This document shows positions 22,669-31,413 of a DNA stretch of 39,276 nt, in pieces; position 1 is the stretch's first letter; each line of letters starts with the position of its first letter. Source of the DNA: [Streptosporangium] indianense (GTDB lineage Bacteria > Actinomycetota > Actinomycetes > Streptomycetales > Streptomycetaceae); assembly GCF_021474405.1 (NCBI RefSeq), contig NZ_JAKEIO010000067.1, forward strand, positions 1-39,276. The letters are read 5' to 3'. The translations under genes and the position numbers were made by a program. The notes under the pieces are model-generated. The model was given only the letters and a program-made list of their open reading frames with translations. It did no database searches and was not told where the DNA came from.

Positions 22669-24290
22669 GCCCCGTACAGCACACCTTCCTCGCCGCGAAC
22701 GAGGCCAGCGAGCACCGCCCGCTGATCATCACCCTGTTCGCGCTGTTCGTCCTCGCGACCCTCGGCATCACCATCTGGGCGGGCCGCCAGACCAAGGACG
22801 CCGCCGACTTCTACGCCGGCGGCCGCCAGTTCAGCGCCTTCCAGAACGGCCTCGCCGTCTCCGGCGACTACATGTCCGCCGCGTCGTTCCTCGGCATCGC
22901 GGGCGCCATCGCCATCTTCGGCTACGACGGCTTCCTCTACTCCATCGGCTTCCTCGTCGCCTGGCTGGTCGCCCTCCTCCTGGTGGCCGAGCCGCTCAGG
23001 AACTCCGGCCGCTACACCATGGGCGACGTCCTCGCCTACCGCATGCGCCAGCGCCCGGTCCGCACCGCCGCCGGCACCTCCACCATCGTGGTGTCGATCT
23101 TCTACCTGCTGGCCCAGATGGCCGGCGCCGGCGTCCTCGTCTCGCTGCTGCTCGGCATCACCTCCGACGCCGGCAAGATCCTCATCGTCGCCCTCGTCGG
23201 CGTCCTGATGATCGTCTACGTCTCCATCGGCGGCATGAAGGGCACCACCTGGGTGCAGATGGTCAAGGCCGTGCTGCTCATCGGCGGCACCATCCTCATC
23301 ACCTTCCTGGTGCTGCTGAAGTTCGACTTCAACATCTCCGACCTGCTCGGCACCGCCGCCGAGAACAGCGGCAAGGGCGCCGCCTTCCTGGAGCCCGGCC
23401 TGCAGTACGGCGCGACCGGCACCTCCAAGCTGGACTTCATCTCCCTCGGCATCGCCCTGGTGCTGGGCACGGCCGGCCTGCCGCACATCCTGATCCGCTT
23501 CTACACCGTGCCCGACGCCAAGGCCGCCCGTAAGTCCGTGAACTGGGCCATCGGCATCATCGGCGGCTTCTACCTGATGACGATCGCGCTCGGCTTCGGC
23601 GCCGCCGCGCTCATCTCCCAGGAGGAGATCCTCGCCTCCAACCCGTCCGGGAACACGGCGGCACCCCTGCTCGCCCTGCACCTGGGCGGCGTCGACTCCA
23701 CCTGGGGCGCGATCCTGCTCGCCACGATCTCTGCGGTCGCCTTCGCGACGATCCTCGCCGTCGTCGCCGGCCTCACCCTCGCCTCGTCGTCGTCCTTCGC
23801 GCACGACATCTACGCCAACGTCATCCGCAAGGGGAAGGCCTCCGGCGCCGAGGAGGTCCGCGCGGCCCGCTGGGCGACCGTCTTCATCGGCGTCGTCTCC
23901 ATCGGCCTGGGCGCCCTGGCCCGCGACCTGAACGTGGCCGGCCTGGTCGCCCTCGCCTTCGCGGTCGCCGCCTCGGCCAACCTCCCGACGATCCTCTACA
24001 GCCTGTTCTGGAAGCGCTTCACCACCCAGGGCGCTCTGTGGTCGATCTACGGCGGTCTGATCGTCGCCGTGGGCCTGGTGCTGTTCTCGCCCGTCGTCTC
24101 CGGTGATCCCAAGGCGATGTTCCCCGAGGTCGACTTCGCCTGGTTCCCGCTGAAGAACCCCGGCATCATCTCCATCCCGTTCGGCTTCCTCATGGGCTGG
24201 CTCGGCACGGTCCTGTCCAAGGAGGAGCCCGACGCCAAGAAGTACGCGGAGCTGGAGGTCCGGTCCCTGACCGGCACCGGAGCCCACTGA
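22665..24290 (+). CDS. Sodium:solute symporter, acetate/monocarboxylate (ActP) type
   Basis: 541 residues with about 13 membrane helices. It has the SSS family pattern DFYAGGR-(Q)-F, NGLAVSGDYMSAASFLGIAG near residues 50-80, and RYTMGDVLAYRM. Partnering with a DUF485 gene and the ADFYAGGR region place it with cation/acetate symporters such as ActP and MctC, which import acetate, propionate or pyruvate with a cation. It is translationally coupled to the DUF485 gene by a four-base overlap. Confidence 0.9.
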   Translation: MSPVQHTFLAANEASEHRPLIITLFALFVLATLGITIWAGRQTKDAADFYAGGRQFSAFQNGLAVSGDYMSAASFLGIAGAIAIFGYDGFLYSIGFLVAWLVALLLVAEPLRNSGRYTMGDVLAYRMRQRPVRTAAGTSTIVVSIFYLLAQMAGAGVLVSLLLGITSDAGKILIVALVGVLMIVYVSIGGMKGTTWVQMVKAVLLIGGTILITFLVLLKFDFNISDLLGTAAENSGKGAAFLEPGLQYGATGTSKLDFISLGIALVLGTAGLPHILIRFYTVPDAKAARKSVNWAIGIIGGFYLMTIALGFGAAALISQEEILASNPSGNTAAPLLALHLGGVDSTWGAILLATISAVAFATILAVVAGLTLASSSSFAHDIYANVIRKGKASGAEEVRAARWATVFIGVVSIGLGALARDLNVAGLVALAFAVAASANLPTILYSLFWKRFTTQGALWSIYGGLIVAVGLVLFSPVVSGDPKAMFPEVDFAWFPLKNPGIISIPFGFLMGWLGTVLSKEEPDAKKYAELEVRSLTGTGAH

Positions 24291-24461
24291 GCACGACCCC
24301 TCCCGCGCGGCCGGATCGTAGGAACCTCCAGGTGCCTGCGGCCCGGCCGCGTCCCGCGTCGTGGGATCGGGCCTGTGGTGTTGCCGGTGGGGTCACGTAG
24401 GCTCGCAGATGTCGGAGAAGCAGTGCCGCACGCGTGATCCGCGACGAGGGAGGGGGCCCAC

Positions 24462-25451
24462 GTGCTCATCGACACCTACGGCCGGGTGGCCACCGACCTG
24501 AGGGTCTCACTGACCGACCGCTGCAACCTGCGCTGTACGTACTGCATGCCCGAGGAGGGCCTGCAGTGGCTGGCCAAGCCCGATCTGCTCACGGACGACG
24601 AGATAGTCCGCCTGATCGACATCGCGGTCACCTCCCTCGGGATCGAGGAGGTCCGCTTCACCGGCGGCGAGCCCCTGCTGCGCCCCGGCCTGGTCGGCAT
24701 CGTGGAGCGCGTCGCGGAGCTCGACCCCCGCCCCCAGATGTCGTTGACGACCAACGGCATCGGCCTCAAGCGCACGGCGGCGGCCCTGAAGGCGGCGGGC
24801 CTGGACCGGGTCAACGTCTCCCTCGACACGCTCCGCCCGGACGTCTTCAAGACCCTCACCCGCCGCGACCGCCACAAGGACGTCCTCGAGGGCCTGCACG
24901 CCGCCCGCGACGCCGGCCTGACCCCGGTGAAGGTCAACTCCGTCCTGATGCCCGGCCTCAACGACGACGAGGCCCCCGACCTCCTCGCCTGGGCCGTGGA
25001 GCACGACTACGAACTGCGGTTCATCGAGCAGATGCCCCTGGACGCCCAGCACGGCTGGAAGCGCGACGGCATGATCACGGCCGGCGACATCCTGGCCTCC
25101 CTGCGCACCCGCTTCGAACTGACCGCCGAGGGCGAGGAGAAGCGCGGCTCGGCCCCGGCGGAGCGCTGGCTCGTCGACGGCGGCCCGCATGTGGTCGGCG
25201 TCATCGCCTCCGTCACGCGCCCCTTCTGCTCGGCCTGCGACCGCACCCGCCTCACCGCCGACGGACAGGTCCGCACCTGCCTGTTCGCCCAGGAGGAGAC
25301 GGACCTGCGCGCCGCCCTGCGCTCGGGCGCCCCCGACGAGGAGATCGCCCGCATCTGGCGCCTGGCGATGTGGGGCAAGAAGGCGGGAGCGGGCCTGGAC
25401 GACCCGACGTTCGTACAGCCGACCAGGCCGATGTCGGCGATCGGTGGATAG
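24462..25451 (+). CDS. moaA: GTP 3',8-cyclase MoaA
   Basis: 329 residues. A radical SAM enzyme that, with MoaC, makes cyclic pyranopterin monophosphate from GTP, the first step of molybdenum cofactor synthesis. The N-terminal cluster is C21-x3-C25-x2-C28 (DRCNLRCTYCMP), the C-terminal cluster C256-x2-C259-x13-C273, and the chain ends in the essential Gly-Gly. The SAM motif FTGGEPLLRPG is present. GTG 24462 has GAGGGAGGGG upstream. It stands alone; other moa genes are not in the window. Confidence 0.96.
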   Translation: MLIDTYGRVATDLRVSLTDRCNLRCTYCMPEEGLQWLAKPDLLTDDEIVRLIDIAVTSLGIEEVRFTGGEPLLRPGLVGIVERVAELDPRPQMSLTTNGIGLKRTAAALKAAGLDRVNVSLDTLRPDVFKTLTRRDRHKDVLEGLHAARDAGLTPVKVNSVLMPGLNDDEAPDLLAWAVEHDYELRFIEQMPLDAQHGWKRDGMITAGDILASLRTRFELTAEGEEKRGSAPAERWLVDGGPHVVGVIASVTRPFCSACDRTRLTADGQVRTCLFAQEETDLRAALRSGAPDEEIARIWRLAMWGKKAGAGLDDPTFVQPTRPMSAIGG

Positions 25452-25458
25452 AGACACT

Positions 25459-25530
25459 CAGGGGCGCGGGGCTGCAACCATGTGCGGCTCCGCCGCGTGA
25501 GCGCCACAAGCCACGACGCACCCGCACCCG
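25459..25530. repeat. Dispersed Streptomyces intergenic repeat unit
   Basis: A short GC-rich unit beginning CAGGGGCGCGGGGCTGC, containing a GCGGC-TCC-GCCGC hairpin and ending in CACAAGCCACGACGCACCCG. I recall close relatives scattered between genes in many Streptomyces genomes. It fills the gap between the convergent moaA gene and the next small gene. Confidence 0.55.
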
Positions 25531-25536
25531 GAAGCG

Positions 25537-25752
25537 TCACATGTCCGGCGCTTCCCAATCCTTCAGAAGAACCACGTCCTTCAAAAACCCCCGCACCCCG
25601 AGGAACTGCGACAGATGCTCGCGATGCTCCTCACAGGCCAGCCAGGTCTTGCGCCGCTCCGGCGTATGGATCTTCGGGTTGTTCCACGCCAGCACCCACA
25701 CGGCGTCGACACGGCAGCCCTTCGCGGAACAGATGGGCGTCTCGTCACTCAC
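25537..25752 (-). CDS. Small conserved-looking zinc-binding-type protein
   Basis: 71 residues with CSAKGC near the start and CEEHREH in the middle, a possible metal site, and several Trp residues. I recognise the type as a short Streptomyces protein without a known role. The GTG at 25752 has no clear ribosome site, so it may be leaderless. It is convergent with moaA. Confidence 0.65.
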   Translation of the reverse strand: MSDETPICSAKGCRVDAVWVLAWNNPKIHTPERRKTWLACEEHREHLSQFLGVRGFLKDVVLLKDWEAPDM

Positions 25753-25784
25753 AGGTTCGTCTCACCACAGCACACAGAAAAGGC

Positions 25785-25820
25785 GACGCCGAGCAGCCAC
25801 GGGGGGAGCTGCCCGGCGTC
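25785..25820 (-). terminator. Intrinsic terminator, minus strand
   Basis: GACGCCGAGCAGC (25785-25797) pairs with GCTGCCCGGCGTC (25808-25820), one mismatch in 13. On the minus strand the stem is followed by GCCTTTTCTG, a classical T-tract. It should end transcription of the DUF3099 gene, 170 bp upstream. Confidence 0.7.
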
Positions 25821-25990
25821 GGTCCGTCGCTCCGACGGGGGATGCGGAGCGCGTACGAAGTATGTCACGGGTAACCCCGCCCCCGGCACTGGAACAACAT
25901 GATTGATCTGAGCTTTTCTTGAGCTTGGCGGGAAGCCGACTTCCCTTCCCGCGCACCCGCGATCTCCCGCACAAGCGCGCCGGGGTGCGC

Positions 25991-26386
25991 CTACCGCTCG
26001 TGCGATTCGCTCCGCGCGCCCGCCCCCGGCCCGGGCACGGCATCTTCCGCAACCGATTCCCCAGACCCGTCACCCGCACCCGGCGGGCCGATCATCGGAC
26101 GGGAATGCGACACCACGAACGTCGACGGCAGAGACGGCGCATTCTCACGCCCGGCGTTGGCGATCACCACCGCGATGTACGGCAGCACCAGCCCAAGCAC
26201 CAACGCCACGATGGCGACGTGCCGTTCGACGTTCCACAGGGTGGCCGCGAGGATCACGGAGATCGTGCGGACCGTCATCGAGATCACGTACCGGCGCTGC
26301 CGCCCGCGCACGTCCTCCTGCAGGCCCGTCCGGGCGCCGGTGATCCGGAAAACCTGGACGTTGCCGCCGCCATGCTGCTTCCGCAT
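25991..26386 (-). CDS. DUF3099 family membrane protein
   Basis: 131 residues. The DUF3099 core is clear: QVFRITGARTGLQEDVRGRQ then RRYVISMTVRTISVILAATLW and VAIVALVLGLVLPYIAVVIANAG, two membrane segments at about 36-53 and 58-78. The tail is Gly/Ser/Ala-rich. Function is unknown. ATG 26386 has GGTGG seven bases upstream. Confidence 0.85.
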   Translation of the reverse strand: MRKQHGGGNVQVFRITGARTGLQEDVRGRQRRYVISMTVRTISVILAATLWNVERHVAIVALVLGLVLPYIAVVIANAGRENAPSLPSTFVVSHSRPMIGPPGAGDGSGESVAEDAVPGPGAGARSESHER

Positions 26387-26433
26387 CGCATTCCACCATC
26401 CGCCCGTATCGGACTCTCCCCGCCCCGTAGCCG

Positions 26434-26531
26434 TCCCCGGCCGGGCCGGGGAACCTGACCAGGACAGCTCTTACGTTACGCCGCGGCAGCGATGGCGACG
26501 AGGCCGGGTCGCGCCCCGCCCGTGCGGGGCG
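26434..26531. other. Two perfect hairpins in the DUF3099/GlsB divergent region
   Basis: TCCCCGGC-CGG-GCCGGGGA spans 26434-26452 and CGCCCCGC-CCGT-GCGGGGCG spans 26512-26531. Both have eight-base perfect stems. They lie between two divergent genes (26386 and 26632), so they probably form in the leaders of one or both messages rather than acting as terminators. No promoter hexamers stand out. Confidence 0.5.
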
Positions 26532-26631
26532 TCTGCGCCGCCCTGCGTACGGTCCCCGTCGGCATGCGCCGTAGGGCACCTGGGCCGACACTGGCCGTAG
26601 TGCTCACGTCGAGCCGTGCGAGGAGGCAGTG

Positions 26632-26907
26632 ATGGGCTGGTTGTGGGCGATCATCGTGGGACTGGTGCTCGGCCTGCTCGCGAAGGCGATCATCCCGGGC
26701 AAGCAGCACATCCCCCTGTGGCTGACCGTCATCCTGGGCATCATCGGCGGCATCGCCGGCAACGCCATCGCCCGGGCGGCCGGTGTCGACGCCACATCGG
26801 GCATCGACTGGTGGCGGCACGTCTTCCAGCTGGTGATGGCGATCATCCTGGTCGGTCTGGGCGACAAGGCCTGGACCGCCGCCCGGGGAGAACAACACAG
26901 GGCATGA
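26632..26907 (+). CDS. GlsB/YeaQ/YmgE family stress-response membrane protein
   Basis: 91 residues, the transglycosylase-associated protein family. Three hydrophobic segments (about 2-19, 27-48, 63-80) with the family pattern GLVLGLLAKAIIPGKQ and WLTVILGIIGGIAGNAIAR. In enterococci and enterobacteria such proteins are stress-induced. ATG 26632 has GGAGG five bases upstream; GTG 26629 is the alternative. It is convergent with tyrS. Confidence 0.88.
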   Translation: MGWLWAIIVGLVLGLLAKAIIPGKQHIPLWLTVILGIIGGIAGNAIARAAGVDATSGIDWWRHVFQLVMAIILVGLGDKAWTAARGEQHRA

Positions 26908-26919
26908 CCCGTACGGCGA

Positions 26920-26953
26920 AGGGGGCGGCCTCCGACACCGGAGACCACCCCCT
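26920..26953. terminator. Bidirectional terminator between the GlsB-type gene and tyrS
   Basis: A 15-base stem with two mismatches (26920-26934 with 26939-26953) and a four-base loop lies between convergent stops at 26907 and 26965, and can serve both. Confidence 0.65.
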
Positions 26954-26964
26954 CACCGGCACGC

Positions 26965-28233
26965 TCAGCCGCCCGTGACCTCGACGGCCGCCAGGTTCTT
27001 CTTGCCCCGGCGCAGCACCAGCCACCGGCCGTGCAGCAGGTCCTCCTTCGCGGGGACGGCGTCCTCGCCGGCGACCTTGACGTTGTTCACGTAGGCGCCG
27101 CCCTCCTTGACCGTGCGGCGCGCGGCCGACTTGCTCGCCACCAGGCCGACCTCGGCGAACAGGTCCACGATCGGACCGAGCTCGGCGACCTGGATGTGCG
27201 GCACCTCCGACAGGGCCGCGGCCAGCGTCCCGGCGTCGAGCTCCGCCAGGTCGCCCTGCCCGAAAAGCGCCTTGGACGCGGCGATCACGGCGGCCGTCTG
27301 GTCGGCACCGTGCACCAGGGTCGTCAGCTCCTCGGCCAGTGCGCGCTGCGCGGCCCGGGCCTGCGGACGCTCCTCGGTCTGCCGCTCCAGCTCCTCCAGC
27401 TCCGTGCGGGAACGGAAGGACAGGATGCGCATGTAGCGGGAGATGTCCCGGTCGTCCACGTTCAGCCAGAACTGGTAGAACGCGTACGGCGTCGTCATCT
27501 CCGGGTCGAGCCAGACGGCACCGCCCTCGGTCTTGCCGAACTTGGTGCCGTCCGCCTTGGTCATCAGCGGGGTGGCCAGCGCGTGCACGGTCGCGTCGGG
27601 CTCCAGGCGGTGGATCAGGTCCAGGCCGGCCGTGAGGTTGCCCCACTGGTCGCTGCCGCCCTGCTGCAGCGTGCAGCCGTAGCGCCGGTACAGCTGCAGG
27701 AAGTCCATGCCCTGCAGCAGCTGGTAGCTGAACTCCGTGTAGCTGATGCCCTCGGAGGACTCCAGGCGGCGGGCCACGGAGTCCTTCGTCAGCATCTTGT
27801 TGACGCGGAAGTGCTTGCCGATGTCACGGAGGAACTCGATCGCGGAGAGGTTCTCCGTCCAGTCGAGGTTGTTGACCATGACGGCCGCGTTCTCGCCCTC
27901 GAAGTCCAGGAACGGCTCGATCTGGGCGCGCAGCTTGGCGACCCAGCCGGTGACCGTCTCCGGGTCGTTCAGCGTGCGCTCCGCGGTCGGGCGGGGGTCG
28001 CCGATGAGCCCCGTGGCCCCGCCGACCAGCGCCAGCGGCCGGTGACCGGCCTGCTGGAGCCGGCGCACGGTGAGCACCTGCACCAGGTGCCCCACGTGCA
28101 GCGACGGCGCGGTCGGGTCGAAACCGCAATAGAACGTGACGGGACCGTCCGCGAGCGCCTTGCGCAAAGCGTCCTCGTCGGTGGACAGGGCGAACAGCCC
28201 GCGCCACTTCAGCTCGTCGACGATGTCCGTCAC
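26965..28233 (-). CDS. tyrS: Tyrosyl-tRNA synthetase
   Basis: 422 residues, the bacterial TyrRS that charges tRNA-Tyr. The class I HIGH motif is H46-V-G-H49 in SLHVGHL, and the KMSKS equivalent is K231-F-G-K-T235. Tyrosine-site residues such as the SDQWGN segment at 194-199 are present, and an S4 RNA-binding domain covers about 355-415. GTG 28233 has GAGGAGA ten bases upstream. No T-box is seen in the short leader. Confidence 0.97.
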   Translation of the reverse strand: MTDIVDELKWRGLFALSTDEDALRKALADGPVTFYCGFDPTAPSLHVGHLVQVLTVRRLQQAGHRPLALVGGATGLIGDPRPTAERTLNDPETVTGWVAKLRAQIEPFLDFEGENAAVMVNNLDWTENLSAIEFLRDIGKHFRVNKMLTKDSVARRLESSEGISYTEFSYQLLQGMDFLQLYRRYGCTLQQGGSDQWGNLTAGLDLIHRLEPDATVHALATPLMTKADGTKFGKTEGGAVWLDPEMTTPYAFYQFWLNVDDRDISRYMRILSFRSRTELEELERQTEERPQARAAQRALAEELTTLVHGADQTAAVIAASKALFGQGDLAELDAGTLAAALSEVPHIQVAELGPIVDLFAEVGLVASKSAARRTVKEGGAYVNNVKVAGEDAVPAKEDLLHGRWLVLRRGKKNLAAVEVTGG

Positions 28234-28289
28234 GGTTCTCGTATCTCCTCGGATGATCCTCGGGCAGTCGGGTGACAGCCGCCTACGAG

Positions 28290-28295
28290 GTTATA
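28290..28295 (-). promoter_or_regulatory. Possible -10 element of tyrS
   Basis: On the minus strand TATAAC overlaps the tldE stop codon, about 60 bases before the tyrS start. No good -35 lies at 16-18 bases, so this is only suggestive of a tyrS promoter separate from tldD-tldE. Confidence 0.3.
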
Positions 28296-29685
28296 CGCCC
28301 TGACTGACAGAGCTCATATTGAAATCGGGGACGCGCAGCGCGGGCATCGCCGCCCTGGTGAACCAGTCGCTCCACTCCCGGGGCAGCGTCTTCTGCGTCC
28401 GCCCGGCCTCCGTGGCCCGGCCCAGCACCCCGACCGGCGACTCGTTGAACCGGAAGTTGTTCACCTCGCCCGTCACCTCGCCGTTCTCGACGAGGTAGAC
28501 GCCGTCCCGGGTCAGGCCCGTCAGCAGCAGCGACGCCGGGTCGACCTCGCGGATGTACCACAGGCAGGTCAGCAGCAGCCCGCGCTCGGTGTTCGCGACC
28601 ATCTCGTCCAGGGAACGGTCCTCGCCCCCGTCCAGGACGATGTTGTCGATGCCCGGCGCCACGGGCAGGCCGGTCAGGCCCGCGCTGTGCCGGCTGGTCG
28701 TCAGGTGCCGCAGCTCGCCCTCGCGCATCCACTCGGTGGCCGCGAGCGGCAGCCCGTTGTCGAACACCGACTGGTCACCCCCCGAGGAGTGCGCGATCAC
28801 GAAGGGCGCCGACTCCAGGCCCGGCTCGTTCGGGTCGCTGCGCAGGGTCAGCGGCAGCTCGGTCAGCTTCTCGCCGACCCGCGTGCCCCCGCCCGGCTTG
28901 GAGAACACCGTGCGGCCCTCGACCGCGTCCCGGCCCGACGCCGACCACATCTGGTAGATCAGCAGGTCCGCCACGGCCGTCGGCGGCAGCAGCGTCTCGT
29001 AGCGCCCGGCGGGCAGCTCCACGCGTCGCTCGGCCCACCCGAGGCGCACCGCCAGCTCCGCGTCCAGCGCCGCCGGGTCGACGTCCTTGAAGTCCCGGGT
29101 GGAGCGCCCGGCCCAGGCTGACCGGGTGCGGTCCGGTGACTTCGCGTTGAGCTCCAGCGTCCCGTTCGGCTGGTCGTGCCGCAGCCGCAGTCCGGTGGAC
29201 GTGCCGACGTACGACGACACCAGCTCGTGGTTGGCGAAGCCGTACAGCTCACGGCCGCCCGCACGCGCGCGGGCGAAGGCCTCACCGAGGGCGGGCGCGA
29301 AGTCGGCGAACACGGCGGACGAGGTCTCGGCGGGCGCCTGCGTGAACTCCGGTGTCTGCGGCACGCCCGTGACCAGCGGCTGCGCGTCCTCGGCGGGGCC
29401 GGCCCCGCGCGCGGCGGCCTCGGCGGCGCGCACCAGGGGCTCCAGGTCGTCCGGGGTCACGGCGGACCGGGAGACGACGCCGGAGGCCGTGCCCTCTTTG
29501 CCGTCGACCGTGGCCACGACGGTGAGCGTGCGCCCGCGCGTGACGCCGTTGGTGGTCAGCGCGTTGCCCGCCCAGCGCAGGTTGGCGGTGGACTGCTCGT
29601 CGGCGATGACGACACAGCCGTCCGCCCGGGACAGTTCGAGGGCGCGCTCCACGACCTCGTGCGGCTTGCTGGAACGCCCGCTCAT
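28291..29685 (-). CDS. tldE: TldE/PmbA-family metalloprotease subunit
   Basis: 464 residues of the PmbA/TldE type, the non-catalytic partner of TldD; together they form a protease that trims peptides (microcin processing, CcdA turnover). Typical features are TSGVVSRSAVTPDDLEPLV, the GRSTRDFKDVDP region and the C-terminal EVNNFRFNESPVGVL. It lacks HExxxH, as expected. ATG 29685 overlaps the stop of a short upstream ORF (ATGA) and uses AGGAGG in a duplicated copy of the tldD 3' end. It ends in TAA, unusual here. Confidence 0.92.
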   Translation of the reverse strand: MSGRSSKPHEVVERALELSRADGCVVIADEQSTANLRWAGNALTTNGVTRGRTLTVVATVDGKEGTASGVVSRSAVTPDDLEPLVRAAEAAARGAGPAEDAQPLVTGVPQTPEFTQAPAETSSAVFADFAPALGEAFARARAGGRELYGFANHELVSSYVGTSTGLRLRHDQPNGTLELNAKSPDRTRSAWAGRSTRDFKDVDPAALDAELAVRLGWAERRVELPAGRYETLLPPTAVADLLIYQMWSASGRDAVEGRTVFSKPGGGTRVGEKLTELPLTLRSDPNEPGLESAPFVIAHSSGGDQSVFDNGLPLAATEWMREGELRHLTTSRHSAGLTGLPVAPGIDNIVLDGGEDRSLDEMVANTERGLLLTCLWYIREVDPASLLLTGLTRDGVYLVENGEVTGEVNNFRFNESPVGVLGRATEAGRTQKTLPREWSDWFTRAAMPALRVPDFNMSSVSQGV

Positions 29686-29771
29686 CGACCGGCCTCCTGG
29701 GTCGTGTTCAGACTGTGCTTTCCCGGGGGGTAGCCCCCGGACCCCCAGCCGATGCTGCAGCTGATGTTCAT
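29682..29771 (-). CDS. 29-residue mini-ORF bridging tldD and tldE
   Basis: Created by an 86-bp insertion at the tldD/tldE junction. It starts at ATG 29771 inside the tldD stop (ATGA), behind a good AGGAGG site in the tldD end, reads MNISCSIGWGSGGYPPGK, and finishes with LNTTQEAGR, a duplicate of the last nine residues of TldD. Its stop overlaps the tldE start (ATGA). Translational coupling is thus kept through the insert. Whether the peptide is stable or matters is unknown. Confidence 0.5.
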   Translation of the reverse strand: MNISCSIGWGSGGYPPGKHSLNTTQEAGR

Positions 29772-29798
29772 CGACCGGCCTCCTGGGTCGTGTTCAGA
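29682..29798. repeat. 31-bp direct repeats flanking a 55-bp GC-rich insert
   Basis: 29682-29712 and 29768-29798 are identical over 31 bp. The 55 bp between contain CCGGGGG-GTAG-CCCCCGG and GTCCGGGGG-like sequence that I recall as a dispersed Streptomyces repeat. The right copy is the native tldD 3' end; the left copy provides the tldE ribosome site. The structure looks like insertion with a long target duplication, or template switching. Confidence 0.8.
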
Positions 29799-31291
29799 AT
29801 GTTGACGCCCTTGAACAGGGCCGACGGGCAGCCGTGGGAGACGGCCGCGACCTGGCCCGGCTGAGCCTTGCCGCAGTTGAAGGCGCCACCCAGGACGTAG
29901 GTCTGCGGCCCTCCCACGGCGGCCATGGAGCCCCAGAAGTCGGTCGTCGTCGCCTGGTAGGCCACGTCCCGCAGCTGTCCGGCCAGCCGTCCGTTCTCGA
30001 TGCGGTAGAAGCGCTGCCCCGTGAACTGGAAGTTGTAGCGCTGCATGTCGATCGACCAGGAGCGGTCGCCGACGACGTAGATGCCGCGCTCCACGCCGCC
30101 GATCAGGTCCTCGGTCGACATCCCCGCCGGGTCCGGCCGCAGCGACACGTTGGCCATGCGCTGCACCGGCACGTGGCCGGGGGAGTCGGCGTAGGCACAG
30201 CCGTTGGACCGCTCGAAGCCGGTCAGCTTCGCGATCCGCCGGTCCAGCTGGTAGCCGACGAGCGTGCCGTCCTTCACCAGGTCCCAGGACTGGCCCTCGA
30301 CGCCCTCGTCGTCGTAGCCGACGGTGGCCAGGCCGTGCTCGGCGGTGCGGTCGCCGGTGACGTTCATCAGCTCCGAGCCGTACCGCAGCTTGCCCAGCTG
30401 GTCGAACGTGGCGAACGAGGTGCCCGCGTAGGCGGCCTCGTAGCCGAGCGCCCGGTCCAGCTCGGTGGCGTGCCCGATGGACTCGTGGATGGTCAGCCAC
30501 AGGTTGGACGGGTCGACGACCAGGTCGTACAGGCCCGGCTGCACGCTCGGCGCGCGCATCTTCTCCGCGAGCAGCTCCGGGATCTGCTCGAGCTCGCTCT
30601 CCCAGTCCCAGCCGGTGCCCGTCAGGTACTCCCAGCCGCGTCCCACCGGCGGCGCGAGGGTGCGCATGGAGTCGAACTCGCCGCTCGACTCGTCCACCGA
30701 CACCGCGTTGAACACCGGGTGCAGCCGCACCCGCTGCTGGGTGGTCACGGTCCCGGCCGTGTCGGCGTAGAACTTGTTCTCATGGACCGTGAGGAGCGAG
30801 GAGTCCACGTGGTCGACCCCGTCGGCCGCCAGCAGCCGCGCGCTCCACTCGGCGATCAGCCCGGCCTTCTCCTCGTCGGGCACGGTGAACGGATCGATCT
30901 CGTACGACGAGATCCACGTCTTCTCCGCGTGCACCGGCTCGGCGGCCAGCTCCACCCGCTCGTCCGACCCGGCCGCCCTGATCACCTGCGCGGACAGCTT
31001 CGCCATCGCCACCGCCTGCCCGGCGACCCGGGCGGCGGCGTCCATGGTCAGGTCCACGCCGGAGGCGAAGCCCCAGGTGCCGCCGTGCACCACCCGCACC
31101 GCGTACCCCAGGTCGGTGGTGTCCGACGACCCGGCGGGTCTGGCGTCCCGGAACCGCCAGGAGGCGCCCCGCACCCGCTCGAAGCGGAAGTCCGCGTGGT
31201 CGGCCCCCAGCGCACGCGCGCGTGCGAGGGCCGCGTCGGCGAGGGCGCGTAGGGGGAGGGCCGTGAAGGCCTCGTCGATGGTATGAGGCAC
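29768..31291 (-). CDS. tldD: TldD metalloprotease
   Basis: 507 residues. The catalytic subunit of the TldD/TldE protease, with the zinc motif H269-E-x3-H274 (HESIGH), the segment SFATFDQLGKLRYGSELMNVTGD and the C-terminal GKAQPGQVAAVSHGCPSALFKGVNI. GTG 31291 gives the usual N-terminus; the ribosome site (AGAG) is weak. In-frame upstream starts would add an Arg-rich stretch. It lies directly before tldE and is divergent from fabG across 271 bp. Confidence 0.93.
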   Translation of the reverse strand: MPHTIDEAFTALPLRALADAALARARALGADHADFRFERVRGASWRFRDARPAGSSDTTDLGYAVRVVHGGTWGFASGVDLTMDAAARVAGQAVAMAKLSAQVIRAAGSDERVELAAEPVHAEKTWISSYEIDPFTVPDEEKAGLIAEWSARLLAADGVDHVDSSLLTVHENKFYADTAGTVTTQQRVRLHPVFNAVSVDESSGEFDSMRTLAPPVGRGWEYLTGTGWDWESELEQIPELLAEKMRAPSVQPGLYDLVVDPSNLWLTIHESIGHATELDRALGYEAAYAGTSFATFDQLGKLRYGSELMNVTGDRTAEHGLATVGYDDEGVEGQSWDLVKDGTLVGYQLDRRIAKLTGFERSNGCAYADSPGHVPVQRMANVSLRPDPAGMSTEDLIGGVERGIYVVGDRSWSIDMQRYNFQFTGQRFYRIENGRLAGQLRDVAYQATTTDFWGSMAAVGGPQTYVLGGAFNCGKAQPGQVAAVSHGCPSALFKGVNILNTTQEAGR

Positions 31292-31413
31292 CGCCGTCTC
31301 TTTCTGTCGAGGTGACCGTGGTTGCCGTACGTCGTGACAGCTCCGATCATGTCGTCCCGCACGCCCGCGGGCCACGAGTTTCCCGAGCCCGGCCCGCGGC
31401 TTTCTGTAGGGAC

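Noticed and set aside
22491..24287. 598-codon minus-strand open frame opposite the symporter
   Set aside because: Glu/Gly/Asp-rich low-complexity sequence antisense to a clear membrane transporter; a shadow frame.
24381..24403. TTGCCG and TAGGCT as a moaA promoter
   Set aside because: The spacing is 11 bases, outside the usable range.
24291..24461. Molybdenum cofactor riboswitch upstream of moaA
   Set aside because: I could not see the conserved Moco aptamer core, and the 171-bp gap shows no matching structure.
28234..28290. T-box riboswitch upstream of tyrS
   Set aside because: The gap to tldE is only 57 bases, too short for a T-box, and no specifier or antiterminator is visible.
29682..29798. 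Classical insertion sequence at the tldD/tldE junction
   Set aside because: The insert has no transposase and no terminal inverted repeats; it is treated as a small dispersed repeat insertion.
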